Source of the DNA: Rodentibacter caecimuris
Lineage (GTDB): Bacteria; Pseudomonadota; Gammaproteobacteria; Enterobacterales; Pasteurellaceae
Reading direction: 5' to 3' (one strand)
Assembly: GCF_024622045.1 (NCBI RefSeq)
Contig: NZ_JANKBP010000016.1
DNA: 60,393 bases
The notes under the pieces are model-generated. The model made no database searches, was not told the origin of the DNA, and saw only the letters and a program-made list of their open reading frames with translations. Shown here in pieces: positions 17,697 through 25,938 of this stretch. Position numbers and translations under genes: made by a program. Position 1 is the stretch's first letter. Each line of letters opens with the position of its first letter.

Positions 17697-17710
17697 TTCG
17701 CTTAAGCGAA
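17697..17710. repeat. palindrome in dnaG-rpoD spacer
   Basis: TTCGCTTAAGCGAA is a perfect 14-bp palindrome flanked by AAATTC on the left and AAATTC on the right. In E. coli the dnaG-rpoD junction is cut by RNase E; this palindrome may mark a processing or binding site. Confidence 0.55.
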
Positions 17711-17747
17711 AAATTCATCCATAAAATAATGCGACACGGGTATGAAA

Positions 17748-19643
17748 ATGGAACAAAACCAACAATCTACTGCTGAACAATATTCAGAGCAAATTGAACA
17801 ACTGATGGAATTAGGTCGTACGCAGGGCTATTTAACCTATGCGGAAATTAACGACTTATTGCCAGAAGATGTGATTGACCCTGAATATTACGATAAATTA
17901 CTACAAACCTTGCAAAATGATGCGGGTATTCCGGTGTTGGATGAACCGCCGGAAAGTGATGACATGATCTTAAATGACACGATTCCGGATGAAGACGCAG
18001 TGGAAGAAGCCACACAAATTCTGTCCAATGTGGAGTCTGAAATTGGTCGTACAACCGATCCTGTCCGTATGTATATGCGAGAGATGGGGACGGTGGATTT
18101 GCTGACCCGTGAAGATGAAATTAGCATTGCTAAACGCATTGAAGAAGGTATTGATGAAGTTCAAACTTCAATTGCCGCTTATCCGGAAGCACTTTCGGAT
18201 TTATTGGCTCAATATGATCAAGTAGAAGACGGACACGTTCGTCTTGCGGATCTTATTACCGGTTTTGTCGATCCGAATGCGACCGAAGAGGATACTCCGG
18301 AACTATCTGAAGATTTTGATGAAGACGAAGAAGACTATGATACCGACACCGATGTGGATGATAGTGAAGAGGAAGAAGATGAGGGAGATTCGGCTTCAGA
18401 TAAAAGCGATTCGGATAACAGTATTGACCCTGAGGTTGCCCGTGAAAAATTTACTGCATTAAAAGAACAACACATAAAAACGCTTGCGGCAATTACCAAA
18501 TATGGTCGCAACCACAAAAAGGCACAGGAGCAAGTGGTTATCCTTGCTGAAATTTTTAAACAATTCCGTCTTGTTCCGAAACAATTCGATCAGCTTGTTT
18601 TATTGATAAAAAATATCATGAAACGTGTGCGTACCGAAGAACGCCAATTACAAAAAGTATTGGTTGATATTGCAGGTATGCCGAAAGATGAATTCGAAGC
18701 CATTATTATTAAGTTCGGAAGTAGTGATGCTTGGTTGGATAAAGCCTTAAAATCCTCTAAACCATGGGCAAAACGTTTAACAAAATACGAAGATCGTGTC
18801 CGTCAAGCACTGACCAATTTGGTGACATTTGAAGAAAATTCAAACTTGACCATCCAACAGATGCGTACAATTTGTGATGCGGTGGCGCGTGGTGAACAGA
18901 AAGCACGCCGTGCGAAAAAAGAAATGGTAGAGGCGAACCTCCGCTTAGTGATTTCTATTGCCAAAAAATATACCAACCGCGGCTTACAATTTTTGGATTT
19001 AATTCAAGAAGGTAATATTGGTTTGATGAAAGCGGTGGATAAATTTGAATACCGTCGCGGTTACAAATTTTCTACTTATGCAACGTGGTGGATTCGTCAA
19101 GCGATTACACGTTCTATTGCGGATCAGGCACGTACTATTCGTATTCCGGTTCATATGATTGAAACCATCAATAAGCTCAATCGTATCTCTCGCCAAATGT
19201 TGCAGGAAATGGGGCGTGAAGCGACACCGGAGGAACTAGCGGATCGGATGGGAATGCCGGAAGATAAAATTCGTAAAGTATTGAAAATTGCCAAAGAACC
19301 AATTTCTATGGAAACGCCAATCGGTGATGACGATGATTCACATTTAGGTGATTTTATTGAGGACAATACCCTTGAATCACCATTGGATTCGGCGACGGCA
19401 CAGAGCTTGAGAGTGGCGATACAAGATGTATTGGAAGGTTTAACGCCACGCGAGGCTAAAGTATTACGTATGCGTTTCGGTATTGATATGAATACCGATC
19501 ATACCCTTGAAGAAGTCGGCAAACAATTTGATGTCACGCGTGAACGTATTCGTCAAATTGAAGCCAAAGCCTTGCGTAAGCTCCGCCACCCGAGCCGCTC
19601 GGAGATTCTGCGTAGTTTCTTAGACGCTTGGATGCACAATTAA
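17748..19643 (+). CDS. rpoD: RNA polymerase sigma factor RpoD (sigma-70)
   Basis: 631 residues from ATG 17748. ATG 17742 is in frame two codons earlier but sits one base from the only SD (GGG at 17738-17740), so the second ATG is preferred, giving MEQNQQS as in other RpoD proteins. Region 1.1, an acidic non-conserved insert (about residues 190-220), regions 1.2-2.4 (MVEANLRLVISIAKKYTNRG; FSTYATWWIRQAI) and region 4.2 helix-turn-helix (TLEEVGKQFDVTRERIRQIE) are all present. Primary sigma factor for housekeeping promoters. Confidence 0.97.
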   Translation: MEQNQQSTAEQYSEQIEQLMELGRTQGYLTYAEINDLLPEDVIDPEYYDKLLQTLQNDAGIPVLDEPPESDDMILNDTIPDEDAVEEATQILSNVESEIGRTTDPVRMYMREMGTVDLLTREDEISIAKRIEEGIDEVQTSIAAYPEALSDLLAQYDQVEDGHVRLADLITGFVDPNATEEDTPELSEDFDEDEEDYDTDTDVDDSEEEEDEGDSASDKSDSDNSIDPEVAREKFTALKEQHIKTLAAITKYGRNHKKAQEQVVILAEIFKQFRLVPKQFDQLVLLIKNIMKRVRTEERQLQKVLVDIAGMPKDEFEAIIIKFGSSDAWLDKALKSSKPWAKRLTKYEDRVRQALTNLVTFEENSNLTIQQMRTICDAVARGEQKARRAKKEMVEANLRLVISIAKKYTNRGLQFLDLIQEGNIGLMKAVDKFEYRRGYKFSTYATWWIRQAITRSIADQARTIRIPVHMIETINKLNRISRQMLQEMGREATPEELADRMGMPEDKIRKVLKIAKEPISMETPIGDDDDSHLGDFIEDNTLESPLDSATAQSLRVAIQDVLEGLTPREAKVLRMRFGIDMNTDHTLEEVGKQFDVTRERIRQIEAKALRKLRHPSRSEILRSFLDAWMHN

Positions 19644-19654
19644 AGTTATTAAAT

Positions 19655-19688
19655 AATAAAAGGTAACCGACAGGTTACCTTTTTTATT
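19655..19688. terminator. rpoD terminator, bidirectional
   Basis: AATAAAAGGTAACC (19655-19668), loop GACA, GGTTACCTTTTTTATT. The perfect 14-bp stem with A and T runs serves rightward rpoD and can back up leftward tyrP transcription. Confidence 0.9.
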
Positions 19689-19699
19689 ATATCGGTAAA

Positions 19700-19735
19700 A
19701 ATAAAATGACGCCTCGAAATAGAATTTGAGGCGTC
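19700..19735 (-). terminator. terminator of second tyrP gene
   Basis: GACGCCTC (19708-19715) and GAGGCGTC (19728-19735) form an 8-bp stem; on the minus strand it is followed by ATTTTATTTTT. It lies 38 bp after the tyrP stop. Confidence 0.78.
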
Positions 19736-19773
19736 AAATAGGGCAAAGTGCGGTTGGATTTTACCGTGTTTTA

Positions 19774-20976
19774 TTAACCTACAACAAAAGGTAAGTAACC
19801 GGCACGGATTGCGAACGGAATAGACGTGATCACCACGCCAAGCACGAGTACGATAAGCAAGGTTAAATTGCCACCCCATACGTGGTATGGAAGAGCTGGA
19901 TGCATACGGCGTGCTTTCCATACAAGGCTAACCGGTAATACCACTGCATAGAAGGCGAACATTTGACCGGCATAGCCCAATGCCAAGATGAAACCTTCCG
20001 GATAGAATAAGGCGAAAGCAAGCGGTGGAATAAAGGTGAGCAATCCGAGGGAAATTCGCCCTGCGGAAATATTAAAAGAACGCTTTAATAGATCCTCTAT
20101 ACATTCTAGTAAACCTAACCCCACGCCTAAGAAAGAGGTCACCAAGGCTAAAGTTGAGAATAATTTGACCGCACTTGTGATCACAGAACTACCGGTGATG
20201 GCAAGTGTCGCTTTTACCAAACCGTTTAATGTGGCGTCTTCTTTTAATATCTGTAAAAACTCATTTTGTGTGAGCAAGCCGTGGGTGGATAGTTGCCATA
20301 AAATATAAGCACCCAGAGTAATACTCGAACCGACTAGAATCGAAATACGCAAAGCTTTTACATTCCCACCTAAGTATTTATTCAAACTTGGAATAGAACC
20401 GTGGAAACCAAACGCGGTAAAAAATACCGGGCTGGCAGAAATGATCAATGCATTATCAATAGGCATGGCTAATAAATTATCCATTTTAATTTCAGGCAGC
20501 ATTAATCCCAGTACGATCACAAAAGAGGCAAGCATCACAAAAAAGAGTAGGCGATTAATTTTATCTACACTGTGCGTGCCGATCACAATAAACGACCCAA
20601 AAATGACAGTGAACAATAAGATACTGATTTTATTATCGAAACTTTCCGGCAATAAATCATTTAATAGAGAACCGCCACCACTGACATAGGCCGCAATGAG
20701 GGCATATAAAAAGATAATAAGTACCGCAGTGGCGACAATCCGCCCGAATTTTCCGAAATATTGTTCTGCCAGCGTGCCAATGCCCGCATCGCTTTCAGCG
20801 GTTTGGTAGAGTTCCACAAATAACAACGCTGTAAAAGTGAGCAATGTCCAAAGTGCCAATAATAAAACTAACGTAAAACCGAAACCGATTCCGGCAGATG
20901 TGAGAGGCATTGCCAACATTCCTGCACCAATTATCGTGCCGGAAACAAGTAAAGTACTACCAACCGTTTTGTTCAT
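19774..20976 (-). CDS. tyrP: aromatic amino acid transporter, TyrP/HAAAP family (second copy)
   Basis: 400 residues, clearly paralogous to the gene at 12200-13420, with the same N-terminal signature (LVSGTIIGAGMLAMPLTSAG) and about eleven membrane segments. HAAAP-family proton symporter for tyrosine or a related aromatic amino acid. Two TyrR-like boxes stand directly upstream, matching the regulation known for E. coli tyrP, so this copy is the better functional counterpart. Divergent from yicC. Confidence 0.92.
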   Translation of the reverse strand: MNKTVGSTLLVSGTIIGAGMLAMPLTSAGIGFGFTLVLLLALWTLLTFTALLFVELYQTAESDAGIGTLAEQYFGKFGRIVATAVLIIFLYALIAAYVSGGGSLLNDLLPESFDNKISILLFTVIFGSFIVIGTHSVDKINRLLFFVMLASFVIVLGLMLPEIKMDNLLAMPIDNALIISASPVFFTAFGFHGSIPSLNKYLGGNVKALRISILVGSSITLGAYILWQLSTHGLLTQNEFLQILKEDATLNGLVKATLAITGSSVITSAVKLFSTLALVTSFLGVGLGLLECIEDLLKRSFNISAGRISLGLLTFIPPLAFALFYPEGFILALGYAGQMFAFYAVVLPVSLVWKARRMHPALPYHVWGGNLTLLIVLVLGVVITSIPFAIRAGYLPFVVG

Positions 20977-20990
20977 TTTCTTTCCTTGGG

Positions 20991-21031
20991 TGTAATTTAA
21001 AATTTACGGCGATTGTATTTTAAAATTTACA
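20991..21031. promoter_or_regulatory. two tandem TyrR-like boxes upstream of tyrP
   Basis: Box 1 TGTAAT-TTAAAA-TTTACG (20991-21008) and box 2 TGTATT-TTAAAA-TTTACA (21014-21031) fit the TyrR consensus TGTAAA-N6-TTTACA with two mismatches each. Their starts are 23 bp apart. They lie 15 to 55 bp from the tyrP start codon, so they overlap the likely promoter. Paired boxes at tyrP are known in E. coli. Confidence 0.7.
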
Positions 21032-21131
21032 CCATGTAAACATCTTGCTGATAAAAATATTTTTAGAATTCATTACGCTTTCTCGTTACAATAATCGACA
21101 AATCAACTAAGACAGAAAATCAGGAGTTCTT

Positions 21132-21995
21132 ATGATTTATAGTATGACAGCCTTTGCCCGGCTCGAATTGAAAAAAGATTGGGGTGATGCGGTGTGGGAA
21201 ATCCGCTCGGTAAATCAACGTTATTTGGAAAATTTCTTTCGATTACCGGAGCAATTTCGCGGTTTGGAAAATGTTTTACGTGAGAAACTTCGTCAAAATT
21301 TGACGCGTGGTAAAATCGAATGTTCTTTACGTATTGAAAGCAAAAAACAAACGAATAGCGAACTTAATATTAATCGGGAATTAGCAAATCAGGTGCTTCA
21401 ATCTTTGCAGTGGCTGAAAGCACAAGCCGGCGAGGGCGAAATTAATTTAACGGATGTATTGCGTTATCCCGGTGTAGTGGAAGCGCAGGAACAGGATTTA
21501 GATGCGATTAGCCAAGATTTATTGGCTGCTTTTGATGAGCTGCTAAAAGAATTTATTGCTATGCGTGCTCGTGAAGGGGATAAATTACAAACAATTATTC
21601 AACAACGTTTAGAGGCTATTGGCATAGAGGCGGACAAAGTGCGGTCACAAATGCCGGAGATTTTGCAATGGCAACGTGAGCGTTTAATACAGCGTTTTGA
21701 AGAGGCGAAAATTAGTCTTGAACCGCAGCGCGTGGAACAGGAAATGGTTTTATTGGCGCAGCGTGTGGATGTTGCGGAAGAACTTGATCGCCTGCAAATG
21801 CACGTAAAAGAAACGGCGAATATCTTAAAAAAAGGGGGAGCTGTCGGGCGTAAATTGGATTTTATGATGCAAGAGCTTAATCGTGAATCCAATACCTTGG
21901 CATCTAAATCCATTAATGCGGATATCACTGCCTCAGCGGTTGAATTAAAAGTGCTGATCGAGCAAATGCGTGAGCAAATTCAGAATTTGGAATAG
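21132..21995 (+). CDS. yicC: YicC family endoribonuclease
   Basis: 287 residues, normal length. MIYSMTAFARLE at the start and SNTLASKSINADITASAVELKVLIEQMREQIQNLE at the end are the conserved YicC_N and DUF1732 ends. E. coli YicC has been reported as an endoribonuclease acting on small RNA RyhB; its wider role is unclear. SD CAGGAG precedes ATG. ygfZ follows 8 bp later. Confidence 0.92.
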   Translation: MIYSMTAFARLELKKDWGDAVWEIRSVNQRYLENFFRLPEQFRGLENVLREKLRQNLTRGKIECSLRIESKKQTNSELNINRELANQVLQSLQWLKAQAGEGEINLTDVLRYPGVVEAQEQDLDAISQDLLAAFDELLKEFIAMRAREGDKLQTIIQQRLEAIGIEADKVRSQMPEILQWQRERLIQRFEEAKISLEPQRVEQEMVLLAQRVDVAEELDRLQMHVKETANILKKGGAVGRKLDFMMQELNRESNTLASKSINADITASAVELKVLIEQMREQIQNLE

Positions 21996-22003
21996 GAGAG
22001 AAG

Positions 22004-22843
22004 ATGACTCAATTTATTCAACTGAATCAATATCAATTGATAGAAGCGCATGGTGTGGATGCTGAAAAATATTTACAAGGACAACTTACCACTGATGTTG
22101 TGGCATTAGCCAGCGGAGCGAGCACGATCACTGCACATTGTGATCCGAAAGGCAAAGTGAATGCCATTTTTCGTTTATTGAAAGTGAGTAGCGAGCGGTT
22201 TTTTTTATTAGTGAACAAGGATTTGCTACCAAGTGCCCTAGAGGCCTTGAAAAAATATGCCGTGTTTTCCAAAGTCAGCTTTGATTTACGTGATTGGCAA
22301 ATTGTTGGTGTGATCGGTGAAAGATGCGGAAAAATTCAACCGCTCTTTACATTAGAAATTGATGAACAGCGAGCGATTTTATTAAATGAAATCCCATTCG
22401 CAATGACTTTCAATGCCGATGAGAAAGCATGGCATATTGCCGATATTCAAGCCGGAATTCCTCATTTAAGTGCAAAAATGCAGAATGAATTGATTCCTCA
22501 AGCAATGAATTTACAAGCTATCGAGCAGGCTATTTCCTTTACTAAAGGTTGCTATATCGGGCAAGAAACCGTAGCACGGGCGAAATATCGCGGAGCAAAC
22601 AAGCGGGCGATGTTTGTTTTCAAAGGTGACACCCAAGAAACACCTGAAGTCGGTAGTGAAATTGAAATGCAGCTTGAAAGCCACTGGCGCAAAACCGGCA
22701 CAATTATAAGTGCGGTCAATATTGAGGGCGTTTTATGGTTACAAGTCGTGATGAACAATGATATTAATTCGATTCAAACCTTCCGTTTACCGGAAGACGG
22801 TTGCATTCTGACTATTCAACCTTTACCTTATATACTCAATTAA
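22004..22843 (+). CDS. ygfZ: YgfZ, folate-binding iron-sulfur cluster maintenance protein
   Basis: 279 residues. The family hallmark KGCYIGQE is at residues 181-188 with the essential Cys183. The fold is GcvT-like and binds tetrahydrofolate; YgfZ supports maturation or repair of certain Fe-S enzymes. AHCDPKGKVNAIFRL near residue 44 is also typical. anmK starts 1 bp after its stop. Confidence 0.93.
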   Translation: MTQFIQLNQYQLIEAHGVDAEKYLQGQLTTDVVALASGASTITAHCDPKGKVNAIFRLLKVSSERFFLLVNKDLLPSALEALKKYAVFSKVSFDLRDWQIVGVIGERCGKIQPLFTLEIDEQRAILLNEIPFAMTFNADEKAWHIADIQAGIPHLSAKMQNELIPQAMNLQAIEQAISFTKGCYIGQETVARAKYRGANKRAMFVFKGDTQETPEVGSEIEMQLESHWRKTGTIISAVNIEGVLWLQVVMNNDINSIQTFRLPEDGCILTIQPLPYILN

Positions 22844-22844
22844 A

Positions 22845-23969
22845 ATGAATGCAAAATATTATATCGGCATTATGTCCGGTACGAGCTTGGATGGCGTAGA
22901 TATTGCATTAGTCGATTTTAGTTTACCCAAACCCAAATTAGTGGCATCGGATTTTACCCCGATGCCAAAGGATTTACGTGAAAAAATAACCGAACTTGTA
23001 CGGTTGGGCGAGACAACATTACAGCAGTTGGGTGAGTTGGATCATCAACTTGGCTTACTTTATGCGGATTGCGTAAACCGTTTTTTACAGTCTAGCCAGA
23101 TTCCTGCGGAACACATTCAAGCCATTGGCTGCCATGGACAAACCGTATGGCATTCACCGCAAGGGCAATTTCCTTTCACAATACAAATTGGCGATATGAA
23201 TTTGCTTGCCGCCCGTACCAATATAACAACGGTGGGGGATTTCCGTCGTAAGGATATGGCATTTGGCGGACAAGGTGCACCGCTCGTGCCGGCGTTCCAT
23301 CAAGCGGTTTTTTTTGATCCGAATTATGCCACCGTCGTGTTGAATATCGGCGGAATAAATAATCTATCTTTATTGATTCCAAATCAGCCTGTTATCGGGT
23401 TTGACACCGGTACGGGGAATACTTTGCTTGATCAGTGGATCGAAAAACACCGCGGCATACCCTATGATAAAAATGGTGAATGGGCGGCAACAGGTCTGGT
23501 TAATGAAGCCTTGTTAGAGCATTTGTTAGACGAGCCTTTTTTTCGACAAGCTCCACCTAAAAGCACAGGGCGGGAATTATTTAATCTGCCTTGGTTAGCA
23601 CAAAAAATTCAGCATATTGCAGCAAATTCAACCGCACTTTTACCACAGGATGTACAGGCAACATTGGTAGAATTTACCGTGAGTAGTATTACCGCAAGTC
23701 TGAATAGTATTGATACTACCTTGCCAAAACGACTACTGGTTTGCGGTGGAGGGGCAAAAAATAAATTCATGATGCAGCGTCTTGCAAATTGTTTATTGCA
23801 CTGGGAAATTTTTACGACTAACGAATTTGGTATGGAGGCGGATTATGTGGAAGCAGCGGCTTTTGCATGGTTGGCTTATCGAAGAATGAATCACCAAACA
23901 GGCAATTTGCCCGAGGTTACCGGGGCGCAAAGTGCGGTAGGATTAGGTGCTATTTTTCCTATGCCATAA
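22845..23969 (+). CDS. anmK: anhydro-N-acetylmuramic acid kinase
   Basis: 374 residues (E. coli 369). GIMSGTSLDGVDIALVDF at the N-terminus is the ATP-binding signature of AnmK; IGFDTGTGNTLLDQWI (about 181-196) and CGGGAKN (about 301) are conserved. It phosphorylates and opens 1,6-anhydro-MurNAc to MurNAc-6-phosphate in cell-wall recycling. Two uptake signals lie within the gene. Confidence 0.95.
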   Translation: MNAKYYIGIMSGTSLDGVDIALVDFSLPKPKLVASDFTPMPKDLREKITELVRLGETTLQQLGELDHQLGLLYADCVNRFLQSSQIPAEHIQAIGCHGQTVWHSPQGQFPFTIQIGDMNLLAARTNITTVGDFRRKDMAFGGQGAPLVPAFHQAVFFDPNYATVVLNIGGINNLSLLIPNQPVIGFDTGTGNTLLDQWIEKHRGIPYDKNGEWAATGLVNEALLEHLLDEPFFRQAPPKSTGRELFNLPWLAQKIQHIAANSTALLPQDVQATLVEFTVSSITASLNSIDTTLPKRLLVCGGGAKNKFMMQRLANCLLHWEIFTTNEFGMEADYVEAAAFAWLAYRRMNHQTGNLPEVTGAQSAVGLGAIFPMP

Positions 23970-24024
23970 ATATCGTTATTGCGCATTTTCGAATAAAAAT
24001 AAACTAGAATTTAACCGCACTTTG

Positions 24025-24033
24025 TGGTATAAA
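24025..24033 (+). promoter_or_regulatory. candidate rpsB promoter, extended -10
   Basis: TGGTATAAA (24025-24033) is an extended -10 element followed by the GC-rich TCGCACC discriminator typical of growth-rate-controlled promoters. The -35 is poor (TAGAAT, 24005-24010, 17 bp upstream). Confidence 0.5.
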
Positions 24034-24087
24034 TCGCACCACTCTTTTTCTATCTGAAAAGAGTAAATTTTTAACTTAAATAACACA

Positions 24088-24156
24088 CACATATCACCAA
24101 GGCTTCATCGGGGTGCCAAACGGTCGATGAGCTGATATGTGGAGGCTCAACCCCAA
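24088..24156 (+). promoter_or_regulatory. structured rpsB leader (candidate S2 autoregulatory element)
   Basis: Three sets of complementary arms are visible: CATATCA (24090-24096) with TGATATG (24133-24139); CATCG (24106-24110) with CGATG (24125-24129); and GGGGT (24110-24114) with ACCCC (24150-24154), which crosses the first stem and would make a pseudoknot. E. coli rpsB-tsf is autoregulated by S2 through a conserved leader in this position; equivalence is inferred. Confidence 0.65.
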
Positions 24157-24172
24157 TTAAAAGGAAAATATT

Positions 24173-24901
24173 ATGGCACAAGTTTCAATGCGCGATATGA
24201 TCAACGCAGGCGTACACTTCGGACACCAAACCCGTTATTGGAATCCACAAATGAAACCTTTCATTTTTGGTGCCCGTAATGGTGTTCACATCATCAACCT
24301 TGAAAAAACCTTACCATTATTCAACGAAGCATTAGCGGAATTAACCCGTATTGCAAGCAACAACGGTAAAGTGCTTTTCGTCGGTACAAAACGCGCTGCG
24401 TCTGAAGCCGTTCAAGCTGCAGCATTAGACTGTCAACAATATTATGTAAATCACCGTTGGTTAGGTGGTATGTTGACTAACTGGAAAACAGTACGTCAAT
24501 CAATTAAACGTTTAAAAGATTTAGAAGCGCAATCTCAAGACGGTACATTTGATAAATTAACTAAAAAAGAAGCGTTAATGCGTACCCGTGAGATGGAAAA
24601 ACTTGAATTAAGCCTTGGCGGTATCAAAGATATGGGCGGTTTACCGGATGCATTATTTGTGATCGGTGCTGACCACGAACATATCGCTGTGAAAGAAGCA
24701 AATAATCTGGGTATCCCTGTATTTGCTATCGTCGATACCAATTCTACTCCGGCCGGCGTAGATTTCGTTATTCCGGGTAACGATGATGCGACCCGTGCGA
24801 TTCAACTTTACTTAACGGCTGCAGCTGCGGCAGTAAAAGAAGGTCGTGGCAACGAAGCAGCGGTGACTGAAGAATTAGCGGCTGCGGTTGAAGCGGAATA
24901 A
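24173..24901 (+). CDS. rpsB: 30S ribosomal protein uS2
   Basis: 242 residues, usual length. MAQVSMRDMINAGVHFGHQT and RWLGGMLTNWKTVRQSI are diagnostic of uS2, which joins the 30S subunit late. SD AAAAGGAAA precedes ATG. The rpsB-tsf pair is universal in this group. Confidence 0.98.
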   Translation: MAQVSMRDMINAGVHFGHQTRYWNPQMKPFIFGARNGVHIINLEKTLPLFNEALAELTRIASNNGKVLFVGTKRAASEAVQAAALDCQQYYVNHRWLGGMLTNWKTVRQSIKRLKDLEAQSQDGTFDKLTKKEALMRTREMEKLELSLGGIKDMGGLPDALFVIGADHEHIAVKEANNLGIPVFAIVDTNSTPAGVDFVIPGNDDATRAIQLYLTAAAAAVKEGRGNEAAVTEELAAAVEAE

Positions 24902-24953
24902 TTTAAGTTTTGCAATAAGGCGAAAGCCCTTATTAATCAAACGATTAATTGGC

Positions 24954-24984
24954 ACAGGGGCGAGAAATTGCCCCTGTATTTTTA
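24954..24984 (+). terminator. intercistronic terminator between rpsB and tsf
   Basis: ACAGGGGC (24954-24961) pairs with GCCCCTGT (24970-24977), followed by ATTTTTAT. A second hairpin, AATAAGG with CCTTATT, lies upstream at about 24914-24934. A partial terminator at this point is known in E. coli rpsB-tsf. Confidence 0.82.
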
Positions 24985-25036
24985 TCTAAAAAGTTCGGTA
25001 AAAAATAACCGCACTTTCAGACAGAGGATTGGAAAA

Positions 25037-25888
25037 ATGGCTGAAATTACAGCAGCATTAGTTAAAGAACTTCGTGAACGTACCGGCGCAGGTATGATGG
25101 AATGTAAAAAAGCATTAGTTGAAGCGAACGGCGATATTGAATTAGCCATCGATAATATGCGTAAATCCGGCCAAGCAAAAGCAGCGAAAAAAGCGGGCCG
25201 TGTGGCAGCTGAAGGCGTTATTATTGCACGTGTTGAAGCAGGTTTCGGCGTGTTAGTGGAAATGAACTGTGAAACCGACTTCGTGGCAAAAGATAGCGGT
25301 TTCTTAGCATTAGCCAATGAAGTAGCTGATTACGCAGCGGCAAATAAAGGTTCTACTATCGAACAATTACAAGCACATTTTGAAGAAAAACGTGCAGCAT
25401 TAGTTGCGAAAATCGGTGAGAATATGACTATCCGCCGTGTTGCTTACTTAGAAGGTAACGTTATCGCACAATACTTACACGGTGCGAAAATCGGTGTATT
25501 AGTTGCCGGTGAAGGTTCTGTTGAAGAATTGAAAAAAGTGGCGATGCATGTTGCCGCATCTAAACCTGATTTCGTCAATCCGGAAGATGTTTCTGCCGAA
25601 GTTGTGGAACACGAGCGTCAAATCCAAATCGATATAGCTATTAATTCAGGAAAACCAAAAGAAATCGCAGAGAAAATGGTTGAAGGCCGTATGAAGAAAT
25701 TCACCGGTGAAGTTTCTTTAACCGGTCAAGCGTTCGTTATGGATCCTTCTCAATCTGTGGGTGACTACTTAAAATCAGTCAATACTTCTGTTTCTAACTT
25801 CATTCGTTTAGAAGTGGGTGAAGGGATTGAAAAAGTAGAAGAAGATTTCGCAGCTGAAGTAGCAAAAATTACCGGTGGTAATGCTTAA
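25037..25888 (+). CDS. tsf: translation elongation factor Ts
   Basis: 283 residues from ATG 25037, exactly the E. coli length, with SD GAGGATTGG upstream. An in-frame start at 24968 would add 23 residues encoded through the terminator stem and an uptake signal, so it is rejected. N-terminal UBA-like domain (MAEITAALVKELRERTGAGMMECKKAL) and the TDFV motif (CETDFVAKD, about 78-86) that exchanges GDP on EF-Tu are intact. Confidence 0.97.
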   Translation: MAEITAALVKELRERTGAGMMECKKALVEANGDIELAIDNMRKSGQAKAAKKAGRVAAEGVIIARVEAGFGVLVEMNCETDFVAKDSGFLALANEVADYAAANKGSTIEQLQAHFEEKRAALVAKIGENMTIRRVAYLEGNVIAQYLHGAKIGVLVAGEGSVEELKKVAMHVAASKPDFVNPEDVSAEVVEHERQIQIDIAINSGKPKEIAEKMVEGRMKKFTGEVSLTGQAFVMDPSQSVGDYLKSVNTSVSNFIRLEVGEGIEKVEEDFAAEVAKITGGNA

Positions 25889-25906
25889 TTCTTCTTATTG
25901 AAAGAT

Positions 25907-25938
25907 AAAAAAGCCGATATTAATTTATCGGCTTTTTG
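25907..25938. terminator. bidirectional terminator between tsf and phosphoethanolamine transferase gene
   Basis: AAAAAAGCCGATA (25907-25919) and TATCGGCTTTTT (25926-25937) form a stem with A and T flanks. It separates the convergent genes; the leftward gene stops inside its right edge at 25939. Confidence 0.9.

Noticed and set aside
17848..19366. Several open frames antisense to rpoD
   Set aside because: They mirror the codon pattern of rpoD and have no start signals or known motifs.
24968..25036. Upstream start for tsf
   Set aside because: The region encodes the terminator stem and an uptake signal; ATG 25037 has an SD and gives the standard 283 residues.
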